A stretch of 16,152 bases of DNA from JAPKZH01 sp964537875. Its GTDB lineage: Bacteria > Acidobacteriota > Aminicenantia > Aminicenantales > UBA4085. Of this stretch, positions 1 through 7,534 are shown one piece after another (the first letter of the stretch is position 1; every line of letters begins with the position of its first letter). A program made the translations under genes and the position numbers. Location of the stretch: the NCBI GenBank assembly GCA_964537875.1, contig CAZIDN010000078.1, positions 1 through 16,152 on the forward strand, given 5' to 3'. The notes under the pieces were generated by a model. It worked only from the letters and a program-made list of their open reading frames with translations. It was not told the DNA's origin and searched no databases.

Positions 1-13
1 CCGCGCCAAACAC

Positions 14-98
14 GGGCAGGTGGCGGAATTGGCAGACGCGCTAGGCTTAGGACCTGGTTCCTGATGAGGGAGTGCGGGTTCGACTCCCGCCCTGCCTA
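14..98 (+). tRNA. tRNA-Leu (anticodon UAG)
   Basis: The cloverleaf folds by eye. A 7-bp acceptor stem (14-20 with 91-97, first pair G-T) is followed by the discriminator A98. The D-arm has the usual class II GGCGGAATTGG start. The anticodon stem is 41-45 with 53-57, and the 7-nt loop carries TAG at 48-50, reading CUN leucine codons. A long variable arm (58-73) is typical of tRNA-Leu. The T stem is 74-78 with 86-90 around a TTCGACT loop. CCA is not encoded. No terminator is visible between it and tig, so the two may share a transcript. Confidence 0.95.
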
Positions 99-174
99 TT
101 TTCCTATCTGAAGACGCGTCTCGAACGAGGGCGGAGAAGCTGTCCGAGAAGGGAACATCCTGAAGGAAGATGCC

Positions 175-1455
175 ATGAGTGAACAGACGGAACGCATCAA
201 AAGCACGGTCAAGGACTTGAGCTCCAGCCGAAAAGAAATCGAGGCAGAGCTGCGCGCCGAGGAGGCCGACCAGGAGCTCCAGCGAATCGTCGACCGCTAC
301 GCCGGCCGGGTCAAGCTGAAGGGATTCCGCCAGGGCAAAGCCCCCAAAGAGATGGTCAAACAGATGTTTGGGCCAGACATCCACCAGTCGCTCTTTGATT
401 CGCTCGTCCCGAAGGTCCTGGACGAAGTCCTGACGACGCATGCCATCCGGCCTGTGGGAGTGCCCGTCGTCAACGACCTGTCCTATGAAGAAGGCCGGCC
501 GCTCCGTCTCAAGGCCGTCGTCGAAGTCTGGCCGGATTTTCCCCTGCCTGCCTACAAAAAGATCCGCGTCGCTAAAAAAGACATCGCCGTCAGCGACCGG
601 GACATTGACCAGACCCTTGAGGAATTGAGGGAGAAATCGGCGGAGTATGTCCCCGTCGAAGGCCGGGGCGTCGTGATCGAAGATTATGTCGTCATCGATC
701 TCCAGGGAAAAGACAGGAAAACAAAGCGGTTGATGCCGGCCGAAAAGGTCGTCGTCCTGGCCGGCCATGAGGGAAATGAAAAAATCATCAACGACGAGCT
801 CCTGGGAATGTCCATCCGCGAGGAAAAGCGTTTTACCCATGCCTATCCGGCCGATCATAAAAACAAAAAGCTGGCCGGCAAGGACATTGAATACCTGATC
901 CGGGTGGTTTCCATCAAGGAAAAACAGGTTCCGGGGCTTAACGATGAATTCGCTAAACATCTGGGCGAATACGACAGCTTGACTGATTTAAAAGGGAAAA
1001 TCAAAAGCGAGCTCCAGGCAGCCAGGGAACGGGCGGCCAAGAGTGAACAAACCGAGGAGGTCTTAAAAGCCATCCTAGAAAAGGTGGAGATCGAACTTCC
1101 CCCCAGCCTGGTGGAGGAGGAAACCCAGTCGATCTTGAAAAGGATCCTGTCATCCGCGCCGCAGCAGAACCCGGCCAAAGAGACGGTCGATGCGCTCCGG
1201 GTAAGCGCCGGCCGCCAGGCCGAACAGAACCTCAAACGACACCTGGTGCTTAAAAAAATCGCCGAAGCCGAAGGACTGAAGGTCGGCGAGGAGGAGGTGG
1301 ACTCAGAAATCCAGGCTCTGGCCAAAGCCAATAACATTCCCCTGGCCAGGGTTATGGAGTCATTCAACCAAGAGGGGAGACGGGAAAGCCTCAAGAGCAG
1401 TCTGCTGCTCAAAAAGACAGTTGACTTTTTGGCGGGACAGGCTATAATAGGTTAA
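175..1455 (+). CDS. tig: Trigger factor, ribosome-bound chaperone and prolyl isomerase
   Basis: Trigger factor docks at the ribosomal exit tunnel, shields nascent chains and has peptidyl-prolyl isomerase activity; it acts in the cytoplasm. The 426-residue length matches the family (about 430). The ribosome-docking signature GFRQGKAP is at residues 50-57. The middle part (about 165-255) fits the FKBP-like domain and the rest is the helical, charged chaperone arm. The ATG has an AAGGA Shine-Dalgarno at 163-167, 7 nt upstream. It is the first gene of the common tig-clpP-clpX-lon arrangement, 76 nt after a tRNA-Leu. Its last codons also contain a candidate clpP promoter. The FKBP region looks divergent, so isomerase activity is not certain; the family call is. 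Confidence 0.96.
   Translation: MSEQTERIKSTVKDLSSSRKEIEAELRAEEADQELQRIVDRYAGRVKLKGFRQGKAPKEMVKQMFGPDIHQSLFDSLVPKVLDEVLTTHAIRPVGVPVVNDLSYEEGRPLRLKAVVEVWPDFPLPAYKKIRVAKKDIAVSDRDIDQTLEELREKSAEYVPVEGRGVVIEDYVVIDLQGKDRKTKRLMPAEKVVVLAGHEGNEKIINDELLGMSIREEKRFTHAYPADHKNKKLAGKDIEYLIRVVSIKEKQVPGLNDEFAKHLGEYDSLTDLKGKIKSELQAARERAAKSEQTEEVLKAILEKVEIELPPSLVEEETQSILKRILSSAPQQNPAKETVDALRVSAGRQAEQNLKRHLVLKKIAEAEGLKVGEEEVDSEIQALAKANNIPLARVMESFNQEGRRESLKSSLLLKKTVDFLAGQAIIG
1421..1448 (+). promoter_or_regulatory. Candidate sigma-70 promoter for clpP inside the 3' end of tig
   Basis: TTGACT (1421-1426), a 16-bp spacer and TATAAT (1443-1448) match the sigma-70 consensus at 11 of 12 positions. The site lies in the last tig codons and stop region. 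Transcription would start near 1455, leaving only about 17 nt before the clpP ATG at 1472. It would let clpP-clpX-lon be expressed apart from tig. It is predicted from sequence only. Confidence 0.55.
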
Positions 1456-1471
1456 TCTAACCGGCATTTTC

Positions 1472-2068
1472 ATGACTTTAATCCCTTTCATCGTCGAGCA
1501 AGACGGCCGGACTGAACGGGCCTATGATATATATTCCCGGTTGCTCAAGGACAGCATCATCTTCATCGGGACGGAGATCAATGACGACGTGGCCAATTTG
1601 GTCATCGCCCAGCTCCTGTTTCTCGAGGCGGCAAGCCCGGAAAAAGAGATCTCTCTTTACATCAACTCTCCGGGAGGCAGTATCACCTCGGGGCTGGCCA
1701 TTTATGACACCATGCAATTTGTGAATAATGATATCTCGACGATTTGCGTCGGTCAGGCGGCCAGCATGGCGGCTGTCCTCCTGGCCTCGGGAACGCCCGG
1801 AAAGAGGCTTTCCCTGCCCAATTCCCGGATCATCCTTCACCAGCCGTTCGGCGGATACCAGGGTCAGGCCTCGGATATCGCCATCCAGGCCAAAGAAATC
1901 CTGCGGATCAGGGAGAATATCTATAACATCCTGGTCAAGCACACGCGTCAGCCGAAGACCAAGATCCAGACCGATATCGAACGGGACTTCATCATGACCG
2001 CCGCCCAGGCGAAGGATTACGGACTGATCGACCAGATTATTACGACCAGGGCCCAGTCCAAGAAATAG
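1472..2068 (+). CDS. clpP: ATP-dependent Clp protease proteolytic subunit
   Basis: ClpP is the serine peptidase that forms two stacked heptameric rings and degrades proteins fed to it by ClpX. The Ser-His-Asp triad is visible: S98 in GQAASMAA, H123 in RIILHQPFGG and D172 in ERDF. The oxyanion-side glycine motif SPGGS is at 66-70. The N-terminus (MTLIPFIVEQ...YDIYSRLLKD) aligns with the usual ClpP start, so the ATG at 1472 is secure even though no Shine-Dalgarno stands before it. The length of 198 residues is normal. It is 16 nt after tig and 46 nt before clpX, its unfoldase partner. The missing ribosome site fits either short-leader translation from the promoter inside tig or coupling to tig. 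Confidence 0.97.
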   Translation: MTLIPFIVEQDGRTERAYDIYSRLLKDSIIFIGTEINDDVANLVIAQLLFLEAASPEKEISLYINSPGGSITSGLAIYDTMQFVNNDISTICVGQAASMAAVLLASGTPGKRLSLPNSRIILHQPFGGYQGQASDIAIQAKEILRIRENIYNILVKHTRQPKTKIQTDIERDFIMTAAQAKDYGLIDQIITTRAQSKK

Positions 2069-2114
2069 ACTTCGTCGCTTTAGACCGGACCGAGCTAGGC
2101 CAAAAGAGAAAAAC

Positions 2115-3368
2115 ATGGATGACAGCACCCAACAGAAAATAAGCCCGCTGGTGCGCTGCAATTTCTGCAACCGTAGCCAGACCCAGGTCAAAAAGCTGAT
2201 TGCCGGCCCGGGAGGCGTTTTTATCTGCGACAACTGCATCGAAGTCGCCCATTCCATCATCCTGGCCGACAAGGCCAAGGACGAAGAAAAAAAGCCCAGC
2301 GGCGACTTCCCCACGCCCAGCCAGATCAAGGGCGCTCTCGACGAATATATCATCGGCCAGGACAAGGCCAAGAAGAAGATCTCGGTGGCCGTTTACAACC
2401 ATTACAAACGGATCAGCCTGCCCCATTCGAGCGATGTCGAGATCACCAAAAGCAACATCCTGCTCATCGGTCCGACGGGGACGGGAAAAACGCTCATGGC
2501 CCAAATTCTGGCCAAGATCCTGTCCGTCCCGTTCGCCATTGCCGATGCCACGACGCTGACCGAGGCCGGATATGTCGGCGAGGACGTGGAAAACGTCGTC
2601 CTGAAGCTGTTCCAAGCGGCTAAATGGAATATCCCCAAAACCCAGAAGGGAATCATCTATATCGACGAAATCGACAAGATCAGCCGAAAAAGCGACAGCC
2701 CCTCGATCACCCGGGACGTCTCGGGCGAAGGGGTACAGCAGGCCCTCCTGAAGATCATCGAAGGTACGGTGGCCAGCATTCCTCCCCAAGGGGGACGCAA
2801 GCACCCTTACCAGGAGTTCATCCCGATCGATACCACGAACATCCTCTTCATCTGCGGCGGGGCTTTTATCGGCCTGGACAAAATCATCGCCCAGAGAGTC
2901 GGCAAAACCGTGGTCGGCTTCAAGGCGAACTCGAAGTTGAAAAAGGCAGATGTCTCGGCCGAGCTCATCCAGGAGTTCATCCCCCAGGACCTGATCAAGT
3001 ACGGGCTCATTCCCGAGCTCGTCGGCCGGATCCCCGTTGTGGCCACATTTTACGACCTGGATGTCCATGATTTGGTCGATATTCTGACTAAACCTAAGAA
3101 CGCCATCATCAAGCAGTTCCAGAAATTGTTCGAGATGGAAGGCGTGGAACTGGAATTCACAGAAGACGCGCTGACGGCGATCGCCCAAAAATCCCTGGAG
3201 CGAAAGCTCGGCGCGCGCGGCTTGAGGTCGATCATCGAAGACCTGATGCTGGACATCATGTTCTACCTGCCTTCGACCAAGAAGGCGACCAAGATCAAGA
3301 TCACCAAGCGCATGGTGGAGGAAAATGAGCTGAGCTTTGAGCGCATTAAGCAGGCCATCGGAGTCTAA
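2115..3368 (+). CDS. clpX: ClpX, ATP-dependent unfoldase of the ClpXP protease
   Basis: ClpX is a hexameric AAA+ unfoldase that recognises tagged substrates and threads them into ClpP. The N-terminal zinc-binding domain has C15, C18, C38 and C41. Walker A is GPTGTGKT (119-126), the pore loop GYVGED follows, Walker B is IIYIDEID, and the second pore loop lies in SGEGVQQAL. The RKH loop is in GGRKHPYQ and the sensor-2 motif is GARGLR. The ClpP-docking loop reads VGF (267-269) rather than the usual IGF, a conservative change. At 417 residues it is full length. It lies between clpP and lon; its stop is 1 nt before the lon start, suggesting translational coupling. Confidence 0.97.
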   Translation: MDDSTQQKISPLVRCNFCNRSQTQVKKLIAGPGGVFICDNCIEVAHSIILADKAKDEEKKPSGDFPTPSQIKGALDEYIIGQDKAKKKISVAVYNHYKRISLPHSSDVEITKSNILLIGPTGTGKTLMAQILAKILSVPFAIADATTLTEAGYVGEDVENVVLKLFQAAKWNIPKTQKGIIYIDEIDKISRKSDSPSITRDVSGEGVQQALLKIIEGTVASIPPQGGRKHPYQEFIPIDTTNILFICGGAFIGLDKIIAQRVGKTVVGFKANSKLKKADVSAELIQEFIPQDLIKYGLIPELVGRIPVVATFYDLDVHDLVDILTKPKNAIIKQFQKLFEMEGVELEFTEDALTAIAQKSLERKLGARGLRSIIEDLMLDIMFYLPSTKKATKIKITKRMVEENELSFERIKQAIGV

Positions 3369-3369
3369 C

Positions 3370-5805
3370 ATGGACCAGTCCAACGAACATATCGAGATTT
3401 TAAAGAATATTCCGCTGATCCCGCTCCGGGACCTGGTCGTCTTTCCGGCGACCCTGGTCCCGTTCATCATCGGCCGGCCCTCCTCGATCCAGGCTTTGGA
3501 GAAATCGGCAGAGATGGATAAGCTGGTTTTTCTTTCCGCCCAGATGGACGCCTCCCTCGACAACCCCAGCCCCAAGGACATTTATTCCCTGGGGGTCACG
3601 GCCAAAGTGATCCGGACCATTCCCATGGACGATAAGAACGTCAAGGTGATCGTGGAGGGAAAACGGAGGGCCCGCGTTCTCGAGTATGTCAGTTCGTATC
3701 CCTATTATCTGGTCCTGGCCAAAGAGATCCAAGTCTTTGAATACACCGGCAAGGAAAGCCAGGAAGAGATGAAGCGGGTGTTGAATCTTTTTGAAGAGTA
3801 TCTGAAGCTGAACCAGAGCACCAATTTTCAGTCCATCATCCCGGCCTTGCGCGACCACACTCCCGACCGGATCGCCGATATCATCTCGTCCCATCTTTAT
3901 CTCCCTCTGGAAGAAAAACAGAACCTTCTCGAAACGATCAACAGCCTGGAGAGGATCCGCAGGCTCAATTTCATCCTGGAGACTGAGATCTACAAGGTCC
4001 AGTCCAACCTCCGGAAAGAAGGAAAGCCGGGGACCCGCCGGCGGACCCCGTTCCGGGAAGGCCAGAATATTTTTTCTCCGGGAGCGGCGCCCGGCCAGCG
4101 CAAAGACGACCAGGCCAACGAGATTGAAGAGCTGAAGAAGAAGGTGGCTGCGGCCAAGATGCTGCCGGACGCCGAGGAAAAGGCCGGCAAGGAAATCGAA
4201 CGGCTGGAATCCATGCCGCCCATGTCTGCCGAGGCCACGGTCTGCCGGAACTACTTGGACTGGCTGTTGTCTTTGCCCTGGATCAAGAAATCGCGGGAAA
4301 AAAGAAACTTGAAAGAGGCCGAACGGATCCTGAACGAAGATCATTACGGGCTGGATAAGGTCAAGGAAAGGATCCTTGAGTATCTGTCGATCCGCCAGCT
4401 GGTGAAAAACCCCAAGGGCATTATCCTGGGCTTCCTCGGGCCGCCTGGGGTAGGGAAGAGCTCCTTGGGACGCTCGATCGCCCGGGCCACGGGAAGAAAG
4501 TTCGTTCGCCTGTCCTTGGGAGGAGTCCGGGACGAAGCCGAGATCCGGGGACACCGCAGGACCTATATCGGCGCCTATCCCGGCCGGATCATCCAGATGA
4601 TCAAGCGCGCCGGGACAAAAAATCCCGTTTTTCTCCTGGATGAAGTGGACAAGATGAGCATGGATTTCCGGGGCGACCCCGCCTCCGCATTGATGGAGGT
4701 CCTCGATCCCGAGCAGAACAGCACGTTCCTCGATCACTATATTGATACCGACTTTGACCTGTCCCAGGTCATGTTCATCGTCACGGCCAATATGCTTGAG
4801 CCCGTGCCCAGGCCTTTGACCGACCGGATGGAAGTCATCCGTCTTCCCGGCTATACCGAGGATGAGAAGCTCCAGATCGCCAAGCAGTTCTTGTGGCCGA
4901 AGCAGATGAAAGCGCATGGCTTGACGGGCAAGAACCTGGAGATCTCGGACACGGCCGTCATGAAGCTCATCAACGAGTACACGCGCGAAGCCGGGGTCCG
5001 GAACCTCGAGCGCGAGATCACCTCCATCTGCCGGAAAATCGTCAAAAAAGTCGTTTCCAAGGGCAAGGACTTCAAGGAAAAAGTGACGGTCAGGAACCTG
5101 GAATCTTTCCTCGGTGTCGCCAAATACCGACGCTCGGAAATTGACAAAGAAGACGAGGTCGGCGTGGCCATCGGCATGGCCTGGACGGAATTCGGCGGCG
5201 AGCTTCTGAGGTTCGAAGCCACCAAGGTCCACGGCAAGGGCAACTTTACCCTGACGGGTCAATTGGGCGAGATCATGCAGGAGTCCGCCCAAGCCGCCTT
5301 CAGCTTCGTCCGGGCCAAAGTGTTCGAGCTCAATATCGCCCTCGATATCCATAAGAACTTCGACATCCACGTTCACGTCCCCGAAGGGGCTACGCCCAAA
5401 GAAGGGCCCTCGGCGGGCATCACCCTGGCCATCTCTATTTTATCGCTTCTGACGGAGATCCCCGTCAGCAAAAAAGTCGCCATGAGCGGCGAAATCACGC
5501 TCAAGGGCAAGGTACTCCCCGTCGGCGGTGTCAAGGAAAAGCTCCTGGCCGCCCACCGAGAAGGCATCCGGGAGGCCATCCTGCCGTTGGACAATAAACC
5601 GGATTTGAAAGACCTTCCCAAGAACATCACCAAGGACATGAAGATCCATCTCGTCGAGAACATGGAAGAAGTCCTGAAGATCGTCCTGACCAAGGAGCTC
5701 ACCCAGCGACCCAAGAAGAAGAAGGCGAAACCGCCTGTTCCACCGGACGTTGTCAAAGGGGAAGGGGAGTCGGAGACATCCAGGGAGCCGCCTTTAACTC
5801 ATTGA
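3370..5805 (+). CDS. lon: Lon (LonA-type) ATP-dependent protease
   Basis: Lon degrades misfolded and short-lived regulatory proteins in the cytoplasm. The N-terminal substrate domain starts at residue 13 (NIPLIPLRDLVVFP). Walker A GPPGVGKS is at 357-364, Walker B is VFLLDEVDKM, and the catalytic Ser-Lys dyad is S681 (GPSAG) and K724 (GGVKEK). The ATG at 3370 is chosen because GGAG (3360-3363) precedes it by 6 nt and it starts just after clpX. A TTG at 3337 is in frame but inside clpX and lacks support. The protein has 811 residues, with a basic, proline-rich tail of about 35 residues beyond the usual end. Residues 218-245 do not resemble the conserved EYFLREQLKAIQ helix of LonA and look scrambled by paired frameshifts (see findings). 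All active-site motifs remain. Confidence 0.95.
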   Translation: MDQSNEHIEILKNIPLIPLRDLVVFPATLVPFIIGRPSSIQALEKSAEMDKLVFLSAQMDASLDNPSPKDIYSLGVTAKVIRTIPMDDKNVKVIVEGKRRARVLEYVSSYPYYLVLAKEIQVFEYTGKESQEEMKRVLNLFEEYLKLNQSTNFQSIIPALRDHTPDRIADIISSHLYLPLEEKQNLLETINSLERIRRLNFILETEIYKVQSNLRKEGKPGTRRRTPFREGQNIFSPGAAPGQRKDDQANEIEELKKKVAAAKMLPDAEEKAGKEIERLESMPPMSAEATVCRNYLDWLLSLPWIKKSREKRNLKEAERILNEDHYGLDKVKERILEYLSIRQLVKNPKGIILGFLGPPGVGKSSLGRSIARATGRKFVRLSLGGVRDEAEIRGHRRTYIGAYPGRIIQMIKRAGTKNPVFLLDEVDKMSMDFRGDPASALMEVLDPEQNSTFLDHYIDTDFDLSQVMFIVTANMLEPVPRPLTDRMEVIRLPGYTEDEKLQIAKQFLWPKQMKAHGLTGKNLEISDTAVMKLINEYTREAGVRNLEREITSICRKIVKKVVSKGKDFKEKVTVRNLESFLGVAKYRRSEIDKEDEVGVAIGMAWTEFGGELLRFEATKVHGKGNFTLTGQLGEIMQESAQAAFSFVRAKVFELNIALDIHKNFDIHVHVPEGATPKEGPSAGITLAISILSLLTEIPVSKKVAMSGEITLKGKVLPVGGVKEKLLAAHREGIREAILPLDNKPDLKDLPKNITKDMKIHLVENMEEVLKIVLTKELTQRPKKKKAKPPVPPDVVKGEGESETSREPPLTH

Positions 5806-5949
5806 TTATAATATAATTAAATGGTTTTTAAAGCAAATTTTTAACGTTTGAGAACTTCGTTCAGAGAAAAAAAGACCGGATGAGCATTCCGCTCAGGGGA
5901 ATTCGTCTAAATGAGGATAGACAGAAACCGATTTATTGAGAGGTGAACC
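5806..5949 (+). promoter_or_regulatory. rho leader region with two small hairpins and overlapping -10-like boxes
   Basis: This AT-rich gap separates lon from rho. It opens with two overlapping TATAAT boxes (5807-5812 and 5812-5817), but neither has a convincing -35. Two short hairpins follow: TGAGC/GCTCA at 5881-5895 and GTCTA/TAGAC at 5905-5922. A short ORF (5911-5946) ends 3 nt before rho. No clear intrinsic terminator for lon is visible. Leader-based self-control of rho is known in enterobacteria; here it is inferred from layout only. Confidence 0.4.
5911..5946 (+). CDS. Possible 11-residue leader peptide upstream of rho
   Basis: The ORF ATG...TGA encodes MRIDRNRFIER. An AGGGGA stretch (5896-5901) sits 9 nt upstream and could serve as its ribosome site. 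Its stop codon lies inside the rho ribosome-binding region (GAGGTGA), 3 nt before the rho ATG, a spacing that would couple translation of the two. E. coli rho also has a leader peptide gene, though the sequence here is not recognisably related. A chance ORF of this size is quite possible. Confidence 0.3.
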   Translation: MRIDRNRFIER

Positions 5950-7239
5950 ATGAAAGAAAAGGAAGAATACAGCCTGATCGACCTGGATGGAAAGGAGACC
6001 AAGGAACTGCTCAAGATCTCCAGCCAGATGGGCGTGCCCGAGGAGGAAATCGACAAATCGAGCAAGCACAACATGACCTTTAAGATCCTGGAAGCCCAGG
6101 CGAAAAAGAACGGCCTGCTGTTCTCGGAGGGCGTCCTCGAATGCCTGGACGACGGCTTCGGCTTTTTACGCGCGCCGGAATTCAGCTACCTGCCCAGCCA
6201 GGACGATATTTATGTTTCTCCGTCCCAGATCCGGAAATTCCAGCTCCGCACCGGCGACACGATCTCCGGGATTGTCCGGCCGCCGAAAAACGGAGAAAAA
6301 TATTTCGCCCTGATCAAGATCGAGGCCGTCAATTTCGCTCATCCGGACATCGTCATCGAAGAGCGCCGGAACATCCATTTCGAACAGCTGACGCCCCTTT
6401 ATCCGCATGAGATGATCAAGCTTCAGGACGGGAATGCCAAGAACCTCAACGCCCGGATCATGGAGCTCATGACGCCGATCGGCAAAGGCCAAAGAGGCCT
6501 GATCGTGTCTCCGCCGCGGGCGGGAAAGACGACGCTGCTCAAGACCATCGCCAAGTCCATCGAGAAGAACCATCCCGAGATCTTCCTGATCGTCCTGCTC
6601 GTCGCCGAACGCCCGGAAGAAGTCACGGACTTCCAGAGGAGCGTCAGCGGCGAGGTCGTCGCCTCGACGTTCGACGAGCCGCCGGCCCGGAACGCCCAGG
6701 TCGCCAACATCGTCCTGGAGAAGGCCAAAAGGCTGGTGGAAATCAAGCGCGACGTCGTCATCCTCCTGGACAGCATCACAAGGCTGGCCAGGGCCCACAA
6801 CGCCATCATCCCGCCGTCGGGAAAGGTTTTGTCTGGCGGCATCGATGCCAACGCCCTGAACAAACCCAAGAAATTCTTCGGCTCGGCGAGAAAGATCGAG
6901 GAAGGGGGCAGCCTGACGATCATCGCCACGGCCCTGATCGACACCGGCAGCCGCATGGACGAAGTCATCTTTGAAGAATTCAAGGGCACCGGAAACCTGG
7001 AGATCAACCTCGACCGCCGGCTCGTCGACAAGCGTGTTTTCCCGGCCATGGACATCAACCGCTCAGGGACCCGCAAGGAAGAGCTCTTGATTGAAGAATC
7101 CGAGTTGAACAGGATCTGGATCCTGCGAAAGGTCCTAAGTCAGCTCGGCGAAGTCGAGGCCATGGAGCTGCTCATCGATAAGATCGCCAAGACAAAGACT
7201 AACCAGGATTTCTTAAACGCCATGAGCAAGGGTCTTTAA
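5950..7239 (+). CDS. rho: Transcription termination factor Rho
   Basis: Rho is a hexameric RNA-dependent ATPase/helicase that stops transcription on untranslated RNA. The RNA-binding fold carries GFGFLR in its RNP1-like motif. Walker A is PPRAGKTT (188-195), Walker B is VVILLDSITR, the Q-loop is in SGKVLSGGIDANAL, and the R-loop region KFFGSARKIEEGG is conserved. The length of 429 residues is standard, with no N-terminal insertion. The ATG has a GAGGTG ribosome site 7-8 nt upstream. The usual DERPEEVT motif reads AERPEEVT here, with Ala at 219; the neighbouring catalytic Glu (220) and Arg (221) are kept. It follows a leader region, ends at its own intrinsic terminator and converges on parB. 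Confidence 0.97.
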   Translation: MKEKEEYSLIDLDGKETKELLKISSQMGVPEEEIDKSSKHNMTFKILEAQAKKNGLLFSEGVLECLDDGFGFLRAPEFSYLPSQDDIYVSPSQIRKFQLRTGDTISGIVRPPKNGEKYFALIKIEAVNFAHPDIVIEERRNIHFEQLTPLYPHEMIKLQDGNAKNLNARIMELMTPIGKGQRGLIVSPPRAGKTTLLKTIAKSIEKNHPEIFLIVLLVAERPEEVTDFQRSVSGEVVASTFDEPPARNAQVANIVLEKAKRLVEIKRDVVILLDSITRLARAHNAIIPPSGKVLSGGIDANALNKPKKFFGSARKIEEGGSLTIIATALIDTGSRMDEVIFEEFKGTGNLEINLDRRLVDKRVFPAMDINRSGTRKEELLIEESELNRIWILRKVLSQLGEVEAMELLIDKIAKTKTNQDFLNAMSKGL

Positions 7240-7292
7240 TAAGACGCCCCCAGTTCGCTTAAAAGATCATACAAAGCATTTTTTTTTACTGA

Positions 7293-7319
7293 TTTTGACG
7301 GAGACGTCAAAGCTTTTTT
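7293..7319 (+). terminator. Intrinsic terminator of rho
   Basis: A perfect 7-bp stem TTTGACG/CGTCAAA (7294-7300 with 7305-7311), extended by one T-G pair, closes a GAGA tetraloop. It is followed by GC and six T's (7314-7319). It lies 54 nt after the rho stop. A T9 tract (7279-7287) precedes the stem. The opposite strand has no T-run after the stem, so this works for + transcripts only and does not obviously terminate parB. Confidence 0.85.
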
Positions 7320-7534
7320 AAAAATGTGCGCTAGGCTTAGGGGCAAATTTCCACATCCGCACAATTTCTAGTCATCATTTTTTCCACAGCCTTCGAGTAA
7401 ATCTATCTAATTGATAAAAATGGAGTTGTATGAAAAATGGTTTCTGGGTCGCATAAGGGTTATTATGTCAACTAATATAGGCTATAAACTGCCGTACTTA
7501 AAAATTTCCTATTTAACCGCCCCTCACCCTTAAG
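7320..7534. other. AT-rich convergent intergenic region, no gene seen
   Basis: This gap lies between the rho terminator and the 3' end of parB. No credible ORF is present. It contains a 14-nt exact copy (7328-7341) of the anticodon-arm segment of the tRNA-Leu at 38-51. It also has an interrupted inverted repeat, TGTGCG (7325-7330) with CGCACA (7358-7363), and one match to the relaxed DnaA-box consensus (7380-7388). None of these adds up to a recognisable element. No obvious terminator for parB is visible. Confidence 0.5.

Noticed and set aside
3337..3369. TTG start for lon inside clpX
   Set aside because: The ATG at 3370 has a good ribosome site and matches the usual LonA N-terminus; the extra 11 residues have no support.
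2040..5376. Very long open frames on the - strand opposite clpX and lon
   Set aside because: They lie fully antisense to genes with clear catalytic motifs, show low-complexity composition and no recognisable domain; they follow from GC-rich codon bias.
7380..7388. TTTTCCACA, a match to the relaxed DnaA-box consensus
   Set aside because: A single box without a cluster, AT-unwinding region or dnaA/dnaN neighbours does not make an origin; another chance match lies inside the methyltransferase gene.
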